A stretch of DNA of 64,000 nt, from NCBI RefSeq assembly GCF_032854445.1, contig NC_088305.1, forward strand, positions 21,306,955-21,370,954, in the 5' to 3' direction. The notes beneath the pieces are model-generated. The model worked only from the letters and a program-made list of their open reading frames with translations. It did not search any database and was not told the origin of the DNA. Position numbers and translations under genes: made by a program. Shown piece by piece: positions 12,619 through 22,940 of this stretch (the stretch's first letter is position 1; every line of letters begins with the position of its first letter). Source of the stretch: Liolophura sinensis. Lineage: Eukaryota > Mollusca > Polyplacophora > Chitonida > Chitonidae.

Positions 12619-12739
12619 ATGGCGGAACGGAGGCACAGGTCGAGTGAGAAATACACAATGACCTCCGGTGATTTACAGCCTCTTCTTCGAAAGAGGCACC
12701 AGGGGGCGCCAGAGGACAGAGACCAACTCGAGGACATTG
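12619..12739 (+). CDS. Possible first coding exon of an unidentified gene
   Basis: An ATG in a strong context (TTCACAATGGCGG, A at -3 and G at +4) opens a frame beginning MAERRHRSSEKYTMTSGDLQ. It continues with a dileucine and charged residues to a GACATT/GTAAAT donor at about 12,739/12,740. Local base composition is more GC- and CpG-rich than the surroundings, as for a first exon. If translation read through the donor it would stop at 12,787. No following exon was found before the next gene at 17.0 kb, so this could be an isolated promoter/first exon, an extinct exon or chance. Confidence 0.35.
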
Positions 12740-12965
12740 TAAATTTGCCCGAGATGTGGCCACTTGATGAAAATCAAAGAAATATTTGAAGGAATGAAAC
12801 AAATTAAAGCGAAGCATACAAATGTATTTATAACGAGTGAAAACTACCTCTGTCATTCTACACGCAAGGTAATGTAAACTACAATTGTGTGAAAAATTTT
12901 GCTACATTTTTTAGATGAATAAAATCTGAGGTATGTAGTTACCTGTACTAAATCAGTACATACAA

Positions 12966-13272
12966 AAAACACTTGTGTTGAAATCAACACAGAAATGTGT
13001 TACCCCAGCACAAACATGTGTTAAAAAAAAGTGAAGTACACGTGTTTGTGTTACAAAAAATGCAACACAAACTTGTGTTAAACCAGAATGACGTAATTTA
13101 TGCAATACAAGTATTGTGTATAACATCCAACATATCTTGTGTCCAATTCTTTCAACACAAGACCCTATTTTAATTCAACACAAGATAGAGTTGATCAAAT
13201 ATGACACAAGGCTTTCGTTGGAAAGGACATAAGTTTGTGTACATACAACACGTCAAGTGTTTTATTGTGTGT
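12966..13272. repeat. 'Word island' of AACACA/TGTGTT motifs
   Basis: About 300 bp containing roughly ten TGTGTT or AACACA words, often as ACACAAG or CTTGTGT. They occur in both orientations with irregular spacing, so this is not a tandem repeat. Confidence 0.6.
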
Positions 13273-13448
13273 TTTCGTCGTTTACATTTTCGTCGAAGAT
13301 TTTCATAGTCAAGTCATGCAATGTAAAACAACTCAAATGTAAAAGTTTCGCTTCAAAACCATGCACCTGTGATTTATAAAAAGACTTCGTAGGTCACAGG
13401 TTAAGTGACCGTTATAGAAGAAACATTAGATCTGAGGCGATGTTCACT

Positions 13449-13607
13449 GTACCGGGTCAGCCAGAACCTGCGGATGGTCGTGGGTTTTCGCTATGTTCTG
13501 CCCGGTTTCCTCCCGCTACAATGCTGACCGGCGTCGTATTAGTGAAATATTGTTGAGTACCGGTACGACATAAAAGGCGAATCATATAAATAAATAAATA
13601 AATAAAT
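13449..13607 (+). repeat. SINE family A, 5'-truncated copy
   Basis: From CAGAACCTGCGGATGGTCGT through GGCGTCGTATTAGTGAAATA to a (AAAT)n tail. Confidence 0.85.
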
Positions 13608-13811
13608 ATACTGTGCCGCAAGCTTAAAATGACCTTGACACGGTTTTCAGAATAACTCGTAGAGAGGAAGGTCAAAACAAGGACAAATTCGTTATTAACT
13701 CGACCAGCACTGAATGCATGTATTTAGGTTCAACTGATTGTGGTTTAAGCAAGTTTAACCTTGCTTTCGTCATTACTTCGGTCATCACGGCTGTGTCTCA
13801 TTGTATCAGGC

Positions 13812-14055
13812 CGGATCCAATGTCGACATATTGATAGTGCTGCCTAACTGGAAAGCCATGTCAAAGACACTAGACTCATTGCTCCAGTCAGTCACATTGT
13901 AAGCTACTGACCCCGGGCGGCCCAATATTTGGCCTATTCCTTTTGCCCTGAGCGCCAAGCGAGCTAGTGCTAAGATTACCAATGTTTAAGGTGTGCTTCG
14001 GGATCGATTCCAAGGTCTACCGTTTAGGAGACAGACTCTCCAGCGGCCTGTCTGA
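13812..14055 (-). repeat. Probable SINE family B-related fragment
   Basis: Shares order and wording with the 26.5-26.7 kb repeat: a GACACTAGACTC-like block, CTGAGCGCCAAGC, then GGGATCGATTCC, the complement of a tRNA B-box-like segment. It is diverged and lacks a clear 3' tail. Confidence 0.5.
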
Positions 14056-14427
14056 ATATATGTATATTCCTCCTCTGGCATTGATTGTAAAAGTACTAAA
14101 ATTAAAGCATCACTTCCACAGACCAGCGTTGTGAACAATAGCAGCTGTTTAAGCTATGTACAGCCTGTATACACAGCCATGACACATATAACATATTTCA
14201 TTCTGTTAGTGCAGATGACATTTGTATTACATAACACATATAACACTATTGAATCGGTGTACAATGAAGCAGTCTGATATATCAGATCGGCTTGCAGGGC
14301 TAAACACAACTAACAACAAGTGCATAGCATTGGCCAATAATGCGGACGACGCCCCCACTCCCCAGTTTACTCCTATGTAAACAAGCCGAAGCGTGTCCAA
14401 AAATTGCAGTTGCTTTCAGCCACACAC

Positions 14428-15600
14428 AGTCGAGGTGAATCGGAATGTTGTACAGTGGAAGCCGCACTGAGCGTGTACAACTGTAGAAGTGAATGCGAAT
14501 GTAGTATGTTGGAAGCCGCACTGAGCACGTACAGCTGTGTAGAAGTGCATTCCAATGTTGTATGTTGGAAGCCGCACTGAGCATGTATAACTGTGTAGAA
14601 GTCAATGGCGAATGTTGTATGAAGGATGCCGCACTGAGCATGTATAATTGTGTAGAAGTCAATGGCGAATGTTGTATGATGGATGCCGCAATGAGCACGT
14701 ATAACTGTGTAGAAGTCAATGGCGAATGTTGTATGATGGATGCCACACTGAGCATGTATAATTGTGTAGAAGTCAATGGCGAATGTTGTATGATAGAAGC
14801 CGCACTGAGCATGTATAACTGTGTAGAAGTCAATGGCGAATGTTGTATGATAGATACCGCACTGAGCATGTATAACTGTGTAGAAGTCAATGGCGAATGT
14901 TGTATGATGGAAGCCGCACTGAGCATGTATAACTGTGTAGAAGTCAATGGCGAATGTTGTATGATGGATACCGCACTGAGCATGTATAACTGTGTAGAAG
15001 TCAATGGCGAATGTTGTATGATAGATACCGCACTGAGCATGTATAACTGTGTAGAAGTCAATGGCGAATGTTGTATGATGGATGCCGCACTGAGCATGTA
15101 TAACTGTGTAGAAGTCAATGGCGAATGTTGTATGATGGATGCCGCACTGAGCATGTATAATTGTGTAGAAGTCAATGGCGAATGTTGTATGATGGATGCC
15201 GCACTGAGCATGTATAACTGTGTAGCAGTCAATGGCGAATGTTGTACGATGGATGCCGCACTGAGCATGTATAATTCTGTTGAAGTCAATGGCGAATGTT
15301 GTATGATGGATGCCGCACTGAGCATGTATAACTGTATAGAAGTGAATGCGAATATTGTATAGTGTAAGCCGCAGTGATCGTGTATAGATGTGTAGAAGTG
15401 ATTGTGAATGTTGTACGGCGAAAAGCGCGTTGAGCATGTATAACTGTGTAGAAGTGATTGTGAATGTTGTATGATGGATGGAGTATAATTGTGTAGAAGT
15501 AAATGCGAATGCTGTATTATGGACGCCGCTCTGAACATGTACAGCCGTGTAGAAGTGAGACCGAATGTTGTATGGTGACAGCTGTGCAGAGCATTTATAG
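14428..15600. repeat. 57 bp tandem satellite, block 1, about 20 copies
   Basis: Head-to-tail 57 bp units containing GCCGCACTGAGCATGTATAA, CTGTGTAGAAGTCAATGGCG and AATGTTGTATGATGGAT. The middle copies are nearly identical and the edge copies are diverged. In one forward frame the unit reads as a 19-residue peptide (MDAALSMYNCVEVNGECCM) over about 266 codons. Two reverse frames are also open for over 400 codons. Simultaneous openness on both strands is a by-product of a period divisible by three, so I do not call a gene. Confidence 0.95.
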
Positions 15601-16200
15601 TTGTATGGAATTAAGTTGCCCGGTTTAAGTTGCATTGCACATGTATACATGTAGTTGTATGGAAGTGAATCCAAAAGTTATTTGGTGCTACCAACATTGA
15701 ACATCTATGGTTGTATGGAAGTGAATCCGAAAGTTACTTGGTGCTACCTACATTGAACATCCGTGGATGTATAGAAGTGAATCCGAAAGTTGTTTGGTGC
15801 TACCTACATTGAACATTTGTGGTTGTATGGAAGTGAATCCGAAAGTTATTTGGTGCTACCTACATTGAACATCTGTGGTTGTAATGGAAGTGAATCCGAA
15901 AGTTATTTGGTGCTACCTACATTGAACGTCTATGGTTGTATGGAAGTGAATCCGAAAGTTATTTGGTGCTACCAACATTGAACATCTGTGGTTGTATGGA
16001 AGTGAATCCGAAAGTTATTTGGTGCTACCTACATTGAACGTCTATGGTTGTATGGAAGTGAATCCGAAAGTTGTTTGGTGCTAACTGCGTTGAACAGCTA
16101 TGGCTGTATGGAAGTGAATCCGAAAGTGGTTCGGTGGAAACTACATTGAACATCTATGTTTTGTATGGAAGTGAATCCAAAAGTTATTTGGTGAAACCTA
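15601..16200. repeat. 56-57 bp tandem satellite, block 2, about 10 copies
   Basis: Units of GGAAGTGAATCCGAAAGTTA, TTTGGTGCTACCTACATTGA and ACATCTATGGTTGTAT. The unit aligns along its whole length with the 57 bp unit of block 1 (GTAGAAGTGAATGCGAATGT / CACTGAGCATGTATAACTGT), so both blocks descend from one ancestral monomer. Confidence 0.9.
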
Positions 16201-16727
16201 GTCAGAGTCTGAAAGAAAAAAAGAAAGGAAAAAGGTTGTTAAAAGTGGACGACAGCTGGTTTCTGATTCACACACACATTTTCTAAAAAAAATTGCTCTC
16301 AGCTTCCTTTTTACGAAGATATAAAATTAGCCTCAAGATGAATTTTCTTCTTCTCTAAATAAGATAAAAAGAATAACGCTCAGTACGATGCGCTAGAGCA
16401 ACAAGGGCTGGTAAATTTAGTACACACATGCAGAAATGTCGTATGAGTGTCATGCTGACTGTAACAAGGGCGAGGGGACAATTTTTACGTTTTCTGTAGT
16501 AGTACGTCAGAGATCCGCGTTTTGTTGAATGTCACAGCTTGACTTAGATTTAGGGGAAATCAAACGAACCACCAGGGTTGACAGCTCGCGTTACTATACA
16601 GTGTTCAGTTGATACGTTAATTGATATCGAAGTATCAATTTTCAATAATAGCCATCAATAAATTTTATGTCTGACTTTAATACCTTTGTACATGTACTTT
16701 ATAAAGACATTACCAACTGTCCAGTTA

Positions 16728-16775
16728 GGCAGCCCTCCCCACCCTCTCAACCCCCCACCCAAACCCCCACCACCA
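16728..16775. other. C-rich strand with possible G-quadruplex complement
   Basis: Runs of C (CCCTCCCC, CCCCCCACCC, CCCCCACC) lie about 250 bp upstream of the start codon of the secreted-protein gene. The opposite strand has the G-runs needed for a quadruplex. A role in that gene's promoter is inference only. Confidence 0.35.
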
Positions 16776-17021
16776 CCAGAATCGCGGTTGTTCTTTGACG
16801 AACCAGGCCGTGATATTGCCTGACCACGAAGTCTTTGTTTCTCTCCATCAATGCGGAAGATGATTTAACTCTTGGAATGTTTATATATTAGATGTCCTCC
16901 AGTTAGATCCCGATAGTGCACTTGCCCAGCCTAATAGGCACCACTGTAGACGACACGTTAAGAACAGTTTTTCGAAAGAATTTGAGAGTTTTTCATCAGA
17001 TCTGACGGCTCTGTCGTGGAC

Positions 17022-17100
17022 ATGGAAACTGGTCGTGGAACACTCTGGGCAATCCTCCTGCTTCTCATTTTTGGATCAGAGTTCCCTGTGAGGGGAGAAG
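17022..17100 (+). CDS. Secreted cysteine-rich protein, exon 1 (signal peptide)
   Basis: ATG with G at -3 and +4. It encodes METGRGTLWAILLLLIFGSE and ends at donor GAAG/GTAAGA (phase 1). It corresponds exactly to the signal peptide, a common exon layout for secreted proteins. Confidence 0.65.
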
Positions 17101-20100
17101 GTAAGAGACAATTAGAAATTCTTAGTTTCGAACGATAACTCAGTTTTCAGCTCGCTCAAATGCTGCAGGTCATTTAACACGGGAACTAAATGACTTCAAT
17201 ATAAAGAAAAAACTTACAGCGTAGAAAGGAAAGAACAGAGAAGCGACGACATTGTGAAAATTTTCAAATGGCCACACGTAACCGATGAAACACCTGATAT
17301 GGTTATAAAGCAAATGTCCTAAAGGTTCGATGCTCTTTTTGAAATATGACTTATTCAACAGCGCGTTTAAGACACCTGTTGTGAACACTTTTCATAGAGT
17401 ATCTTTAACCCACTTCATTTTGATTTAGTAATTTGGAACATAAACCAGCATAGCGTCTCGGATTGAACGCAATAGGCAACATGATAATTGTGTTTTGACA
17501 TAATTAAAAAACAGCACTGTTTGCTATTTCTTCTATTTTGTCACCTTCCTTCGAATTAAGAAGTTTGGGATGTTGATTGCACATGTGGCATTGACCTCTG
17601 CGAATTTGACCTTGCATATCGATTTTTCTGATTGACGGTCTGAATAGATCTGGAAATGTCGCCTGTGGTATTAGGTTGAAGGATTTTTATTCAAAAATCA
17701 ACTTTCTACCTGGCACTTTTATGGCAGTAAAGTTTTTCCTCTCTCCAAACAAATGCGTACGTATAAAATGTACACAAGATGTGTACCACATTTTAGCAAA
17801 GATTATGTGTTACAAACATGCATAGACACATTGATGTATAAATTTCAGTTACATATCGTTCAACACATTGCACTAAATGTGTACCAGATTGTGTACGTGT
17901 GGTACACTCTTACAAAAGAAGTACACAAACACGTGGCTACAAAACTGTACACATTTGCTTTTGAGAGCCATCATGGCATGTTGGGTCATCCCTGTTCGAT
18001 TCCGTGGAGAAAAACGTTGTGCATTTCCAGCACGTAAGAAGTAATTTCTCCGAAATTAGCGAAATACATATGTAAAAGCGCTGCACGGAAAAGAGGTAAT
18101 TAAAGTGAATGACAGTGAGTTTATACTGGAGAAGTCATCAATGCTTTGATTCAGCTTTGCGATATTGCGGTTTTCTCGTCAATTTATCTCCCTTTGGCTA
18201 CTGTGCTCGTAGCATTAGAGCGCATAATGCATGTCAAGAGATATAAAACGATATAAGAGGTAAGCGAATGTATAAACATCACCATTCACTGCAGCCACGC
18301 GATATGAAGTGTACAATGCACGAGTTATATAATGTACCAGTTCGCTGTTTAGCACACGAGTACTTGTCTGCCTGGGCCTTTGTTACCGAGATGATTAGTG
18401 TGCGCATGCTGGCTACCTTTCCGGCTGCACTTGAGAAGGCCCGACAGCAACCTGTGGATGGTCGTGGGTTTCCCGGGTTCTGCCCGGTTTCTTGCCACCA
18501 TAACGCTGACTGTCTTTATATAAGTGAAATATTCTTGAGTACCATCCCACGACCCACGACCCACGACCATCTGAATTTGTATGAGCCCACGTTTGATTTA
18601 TTTATTTCTTTGATTGGTGTTTTACGCCGTATTGAAGAATATTTCACTTATACGACGGCGACCAGCATCCCCCGTTTAATGTTTAATCTGTAGAGAAGTG
18701 TAGGCCTAATATCGATGACATTTGGACATCTTTAGCCTCAGATCAGCTAGGGTTTTACCTTTAAGTGCCCATATGTTATCATTATACACGCGAACACAGA
18801 AGTGTACATAAAATTACAGAATACAGAAAGGCGTGAACGTACTTAAGAAGGTCTAACAGCAACGTGCGGATGGTCTTGGCTCCACTTCCCCTCCCCACCG
18901 GCTCTGCCCACTGTAATGTTGCCTGGGGCTGTATATAAGAGAAATAATCTGGAGTAGGGAATAAACCCAATTATGTAAATGAATAAAAGAAATGAAAATT
19001 TTTAGCCGTCCATGTCTGTACCTGAACACCGAAAACAATGACATGTACATAAACCTGGAACAATACAGAGATGAAAAAAGAGGAAGATTCTCGCATTGAA
19101 GCCATGCCGAAATGTTGATCGTTTTGAACTTTTACCTGTTTATCCTGTTTATCTGTTAAGCTGATTTATTGGGGTGGGTTTTTTTCTATCTTTCAGACAA
19201 TACGCAGCTGGAGTGTTGCCCAGACAAAAACACATGGCTCGCCTTGACACAGTGGTTCGTTTCTCGAGAATGTATGTAAAAATAGTTCCACAATAATATA
19301 ATATTTACACATATTGCTAAACAATTATGACTATAATTTATACGTAAATAGAATATTTCTCCAATACACGGTGGTCAGTTTTATGGCTTGCTGAAACCCT
19401 CACCTCACCATGCAACTGTTAAGCCGTCTAACGTAAGGGCACAAACCAAACCAGTGGTAGCTGAAGGCCTGTCGTTCGCAACGAGAGTAATGCCTTAAAC
19501 GACCTTACCAAATCTGAAGCCTGTCGTCAACAAAGAAAGCGACGGCATAGATTTGTCAGAGGCCTGCCGTCCACAAACAAGAGTGATGTGAGAGACAGCT
19601 GAGAAGTTAAGTTTAAACTTGAGGACAACAGAATTATCCGTGATTTCACTTATCTCCCTTTAATCCTTTAATGCCAGATTTATCAGTGCTGTTGTCGGGA
19701 GATCTATTCGTGATGATGGTAGCGTTATCCTTAATGATGCCAGGTTTATCGGTGATGATGGAAGACGTACTCGTGATGATGGAAGATTTTTATCCATAAT
19801 GCTACCAGGTTTATCGGTGATGATGGAAGATGCACCCGTGATGGTGAACGATTTATCCACATTGATCGAAGATCTATACGTTATGTTGTCAGATTCAGCG
19901 GTTATGATGAGAGATTTATCCGTTGTGATGGCATATTTTTATCTGTGATGACAGCAGATTTATTCGCGATATCAGCACATTTATCTGTGACAGCAGCATA
20001 TTTTATTCGTGGTGATAGCAGATTCACCCGTGACGAACATATCCCGTGGTTGTTCTTGATGATTTCAGTTTAATCACGACAGCTGATTTAACAGTCAAAA

Positions 20101-21481
20101 TGTCTGGCTGAAGTTTTAAATACTTTTTTCTATCAATGAGCATCGTTTAATACAAAGGAAAAAATATGTAAACCTGTGAAGCTAATTCCGTGTTGTGTTT
20201 ATCTATATGAGATGCATCCCTACCAACGATGGCTTTATTTTGGGTTTATTGCCTTTGCACAACATTTTCGTTTTGTATCGTTATATGACATAACAGTTTG
20301 TTTTGTGTTCATTAGCTTTCAGCATGTAGGTGTTTTACGTATATTATGAAATAAGTCTAACAACAGTGTTTAGTTTTGAGTTTATTAGCTTTGAACATGT
20401 AGATGTTTTACATAGAACCTACTAACAGAAGTTTTGTTTTGGGTTCATTAGGTTCGAACAACACTGCTGTATTACGGATAAAGAATGGCAGATTTGGGGA
20501 GACATTATCGCTGGAATTTTCTCAGCAAAATGCAGATATCGAGGTGAGATTATTTGATTAAAATGCGAATTTATTTATCTGACTCGTTGTATGAGGCCAT
20601 AATTATGAATTTTTCACTTAGCGATGAGGTGAATCGTTGGCGATCAGGTTAATCGATGGCGCTCAGGTGAATCAATGGCGATCAGTTTTATAGTCGGACA
20701 AAACAAACTCAGCGTATGTAAACCTGTTGATGTGTGTGCATGGGAGATTGGATTAATCATGGAGGAGGGGAGACAACTTTGCAAGATCTCCTGAACAGAT
20801 ACATATTGTGTTTTCTAAATACATGTTTACGTATCAACAGGTTGCATAAATTTCTAGTGGCAGACAATATGGTTAACAATAAAAATATTTACTTTAAATA
20901 CTTCAGGTGTGAAGGAGTTAACCAAACTGCACTATACATGTTCATTACAAGGGAAAGAAACTGTACACATGAAGTAACCTTGATTAGAACACCAGTGAAA
21001 GCTATAAATACATTTACTTACTATTTACATTTTTATGCACTGTATTGAAAGCAGTCAAACTTTTTATTCTGTGGTGGGCTTTATGGACCATGTTTACAAT
21101 GTTTATCATCAGTGGCACACAGGTAGGCAGACAGACGGACAGACATAATCGCGACACCATAATAGAATATAACCGGAAGTCGGGAGAATAAAATGATCAC
21201 GACGTGGATTCACTTATATGAGTCAATGTGTTTTTTGCCAATCTTTAATGTGATATGTATGTCTGCAAGATGTGTTATCTCTTTAATACACGAATAAGTA
21301 TCGCCACAATATGGCTGAAACATTGCCCGATGTGGCGTGGAGCCATTCATTCATGAATAAGTAGTTACTCACAGTACGTGTTTTGCTTGTACCAGAGGGC
21401 CGAGATGGTGAGAAGACAACAGAAGTGGACGGGAAAGACAGCGACACCAAAAGTGAAAGTGGACGTGATGGAGACGATTAA
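17022..21481 (+). CDS. Small secreted cysteine-rich protein, four exons (111 aa), unrecognised
   Basis: Exons 17,022-17,100, 19,197-19,275, 20,452-20,543 and 21,396-21,481 join to one 336 bp frame ending in TAA. All splice sites are GT-AG and the phases match throughout (1, 2, 1). Residues 1-26 form a signal peptide (charged start, then WAILLLLIFG). The mature part holds six cysteines in two similar modules, CC-x17-C and CC-x20-C, separated by MFEQH. Both modules have DK and W after the cysteine pair. The last 29 residues are very hydrophilic (KTTEVDGKDSDTKSESGRDG then DD). This suggests an extracellular protein with disulfide-linked helical hairpins and an acidic tail. I know no family with this pattern. 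A secreted peptide, defence factor or matrix protein would fit, but function is unknown. Donor choice in exon 2 (19,275 rather than 19,271) is dictated by phase. Confidence 0.65.
17753..17965. repeat. 'Word island' of GTACAC/GTGTAC motifs
   Basis: About 210 bp in intron 1 of the secreted-protein gene with at least seven GTACAC or GTGTAC words (near 17,769, 17,779, 17,878, 17,890, 17,900, 17,920 and 17,948). They occur in both orientations and at irregular spacing. Confidence 0.55.
18437..18541 (+). repeat. SINE family A fragment
   Basis: From AAGGCCCGACAGCAACCTGT through GTGGATGGTCGTGGGTTTCC to ATAAGTGAAATATTCTTGAG. It is followed by three copies of CCCACGA. A reverse-oriented fragment lies 50 bp downstream. 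Confidence 0.8.
18594..18668 (-). repeat. SINE family A fragment
   Basis: Tail complement (TTTATTTATTTCTTTGATTG) to ACGACGGCGACCAGCAT. With the fragment at 18.44 kb it forms an inverted pair that could fold. Confidence 0.8.
18844..18990 (+). repeat. SINE family A, strongly diverged copy
   Basis: Recognisable by AAGGTCTAACAGCAACGTGC, GGATGGTC and TATATAAGAGAAATAATCTG. Many substitutions indicate an old insertion. Confidence 0.6.
19197..19275 (+). CDS. Secreted cysteine-rich protein, exon 2 (first CC module)
   Basis: Acceptor TTTCTATCTTTCAG and donor GTAAAA at 19,276. It encodes the first cysteine module (ECCPDKNTWLALTQWFVSRE, then C). An alternative donor GTATGT lies four bases upstream but would break the frame of exon 3. 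Confidence 0.65.
19660..20085. repeat. Degenerate ~21-24 bp minisatellite (intron 2)
   Basis: About 18-19 diverged units around GATTTATCCGTGATGATGGC, inside intron 2 of the secreted-protein gene. Opposite-strand ORFs here are a product of the repeat. Confidence 0.75.
20230..20460. repeat. Degenerate tandem repeat spanning the exon 3 acceptor
   Basis: Four diverged copies of a unit of about 63-73 bp built on TTTTGGGTTYATTAGSTTYG-AAC. Copies centre near 20,240, 20,311, 20,384 and 20,447. The last copy contains the acceptor ATTAG/GTTCGAAC used by exon 3, so near-copies of that splice site lie just upstream. Confidence 0.6.
20452..20543 (+). CDS. Secreted cysteine-rich protein, exon 3 (second CC module)
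   Basis: Acceptor TTCATTAG and donor CGAG/GTGAGA. It encodes FEQHCCITDKEWQIWGDIIA then GIFSAKCRYR. The cysteine pair, DK and tryptophan repeat the layout of exon 2, suggesting internal duplication. Confidence 0.65.
21396..21481 (+). CDS. Secreted cysteine-rich protein, exon 4 (acidic tail)
   Basis: Acceptor TTGCTTGTACCAG. It encodes GRDGEKTTEVDGKDSDTKSE and ends SGRDGDD then TAA at 21,479-21,481. There are no hydrophobic residues apart from one V, so the tail is probably disordered and solvent-exposed. Confidence 0.6.
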
Positions 21482-21945
21482 AACAGAAGAGATTTGGCGG
21501 CATGGACTTCTTCCATGGTAAATAACTGCCTGTACAGATCGACGTAGAACTCTTATACAATCAGCGTGTCTAAAGAGAATCTTTATTCGAGCTTGTATAT
21601 ACCTTCAAATGGATGGTACTTCTTACAGATGTGGATGACACTTTTAATGCATATATGCATTCGATTGTTTTAAAAGCGAAAGTGACTAGTTTAACCCCGG
21701 GCTGAAGGATGTATACAAACGTTGTGTTGTTTTCCGCATTTATTGGAAGAATGCAGTCTAGGTTATAAAATCCATATTTTGTTAAAATTAAAACAAAACA
21801 GGTATTTTTAGATAATTTTCAAATAACGTGTGGTGCTTTCTCTTTTTGGAAACACATGTTTAGAGAACTTAGTAACTTGACGCCGCTTTACACACTGAAG
21901 TGTATATCAGTTAATTTTAATTTGGGGTGGTACACAGTTTTATTT

Positions 21946-22140
21946 CATTGATTGATTTTTGTTTAATAATGCCATCGTGGAATTTTTCCCTTACTTGTGG
22001 TAGTCAACCACCAGCCAGCACCAGATTTTAAACCACACCCGAAACACCCTGAGCTGGATTCGAACACGCGACCTCATTGACAAAGGGCCTGATAAACGCT
22101 GGGAACCAGCGTCTTAGCCATCTGGGTCATCGAGAACAGG
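21946..22140 (-). repeat. tRNA-derived SINE, third family (C)
   Basis: On the minus strand it begins GATGACCCAGATGGCTAAGA (A-box-like), then GTGTTCGAATCCAGCTCAGG (B-box-like). It ends GATGGCATTATTAAACAAAA ATCAATCAATG. The body differs from families A and B. Confidence 0.7.
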
Positions 22141-22706
22141 GGTGGTATACAGAGTATGGAAAGCTAATAAACAAAGGTTAGATTAACCTTCTAAATTTCT
22201 GTTCTTGGGTGAATTTGGGTGTCAGTTATAACATAACGTTAGCCTAATCGTGTTCTACCGGAATAGTTTTACCGGAAGACGTATAGTGCTATGTAAACAT
22301 AACATGGGCCGTAAAGGGCGTTATTTTGCACTTTTGATATCAGTTGGTTGTCGTAGCGATTTATTTAAAAAAACTACTGAAATTCTCTTTCGGGTGCAGT
22401 GTTTTTCCCTCAACATCTACCCATTTTCAAAGAAAAGTTTCAAAACAAACTTACACATTACTACTCTAACAAATTATAATGCTTACCAGTGTCGTGTTAG
22501 ATCAGTCCTCAGTACGTATAAATATGTGTTGCCTTTTATGTCTGCATTAAATTATCTTTTAAATTAATAATTAAAATGTTCTTCATTCAATGTCAAACGT
22601 CATTTTGTTCGTCTTTATAGCCGGTATGATAGTAATTTGTAAATTATTATATTTTTAGACAGTTAGTGCTAAAGGTCCATGTACACGCGTGATGTTTATG
22701 TATCAT
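22141..22706. other. Non-coding, no feature recognised
   Basis: A 105-codon ORF at 22,250-22,567 has no supporting context and AT-biased composition. I treat it as chance. Confidence 0.35.
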
Positions 22707-22940
22707 TTTATTTGACCGGTGTTTTACGCCGTACTCAAGAATATTTCACTTATACGACGGCGGCCAGCATTATATGGTGGGAAGTAACCAGACTGAGCCC
22801 GAAGGAACCATCCACACGTTGTTGACAGACCTTCCCACGTACGGCCGGCGGGTAAACCAGCATGAGTTGGACTTGAACTCACAGCGACTGGGTTATTGCG
22901 CCGAGCTGGCATGCTAAACACCTCAACCACAGAGTGCCCC
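22707..22940 (-). repeat. SINE family A, near full length
   Basis: From the TTTATTTGACCGGTGTTTTA tail complement through ACGACGGCGGCCAGCATTAT to the head complement (CTCAACCACAGAGTGCCCC). The B-box complement is GGACTTGAACTCACAGC. Confidence 0.9.

Noticed and set aside
14300-15674. Reverse-strand ORFs of 412 and 433 codons
   Set aside because: They overlap each other in different frames and also overlap a forward ORF, all inside the 57 bp satellite. A period divisible by three keeps any stop-free frame open, so length is not evidence of coding.
18268-18693. 141-codon ORF
   Set aside because: Most of it is formed by two opposed SINE fragments.
20452-20543. Alternative frame of exon 3 reading SNNTAVLRIKNGRFGETLSL
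   Set aside because: It requires the exon 2 donor at 19,271 and then cannot join exon 4 in frame. The cysteine frame joins all four exons and reaches a stop, so it was preferred.
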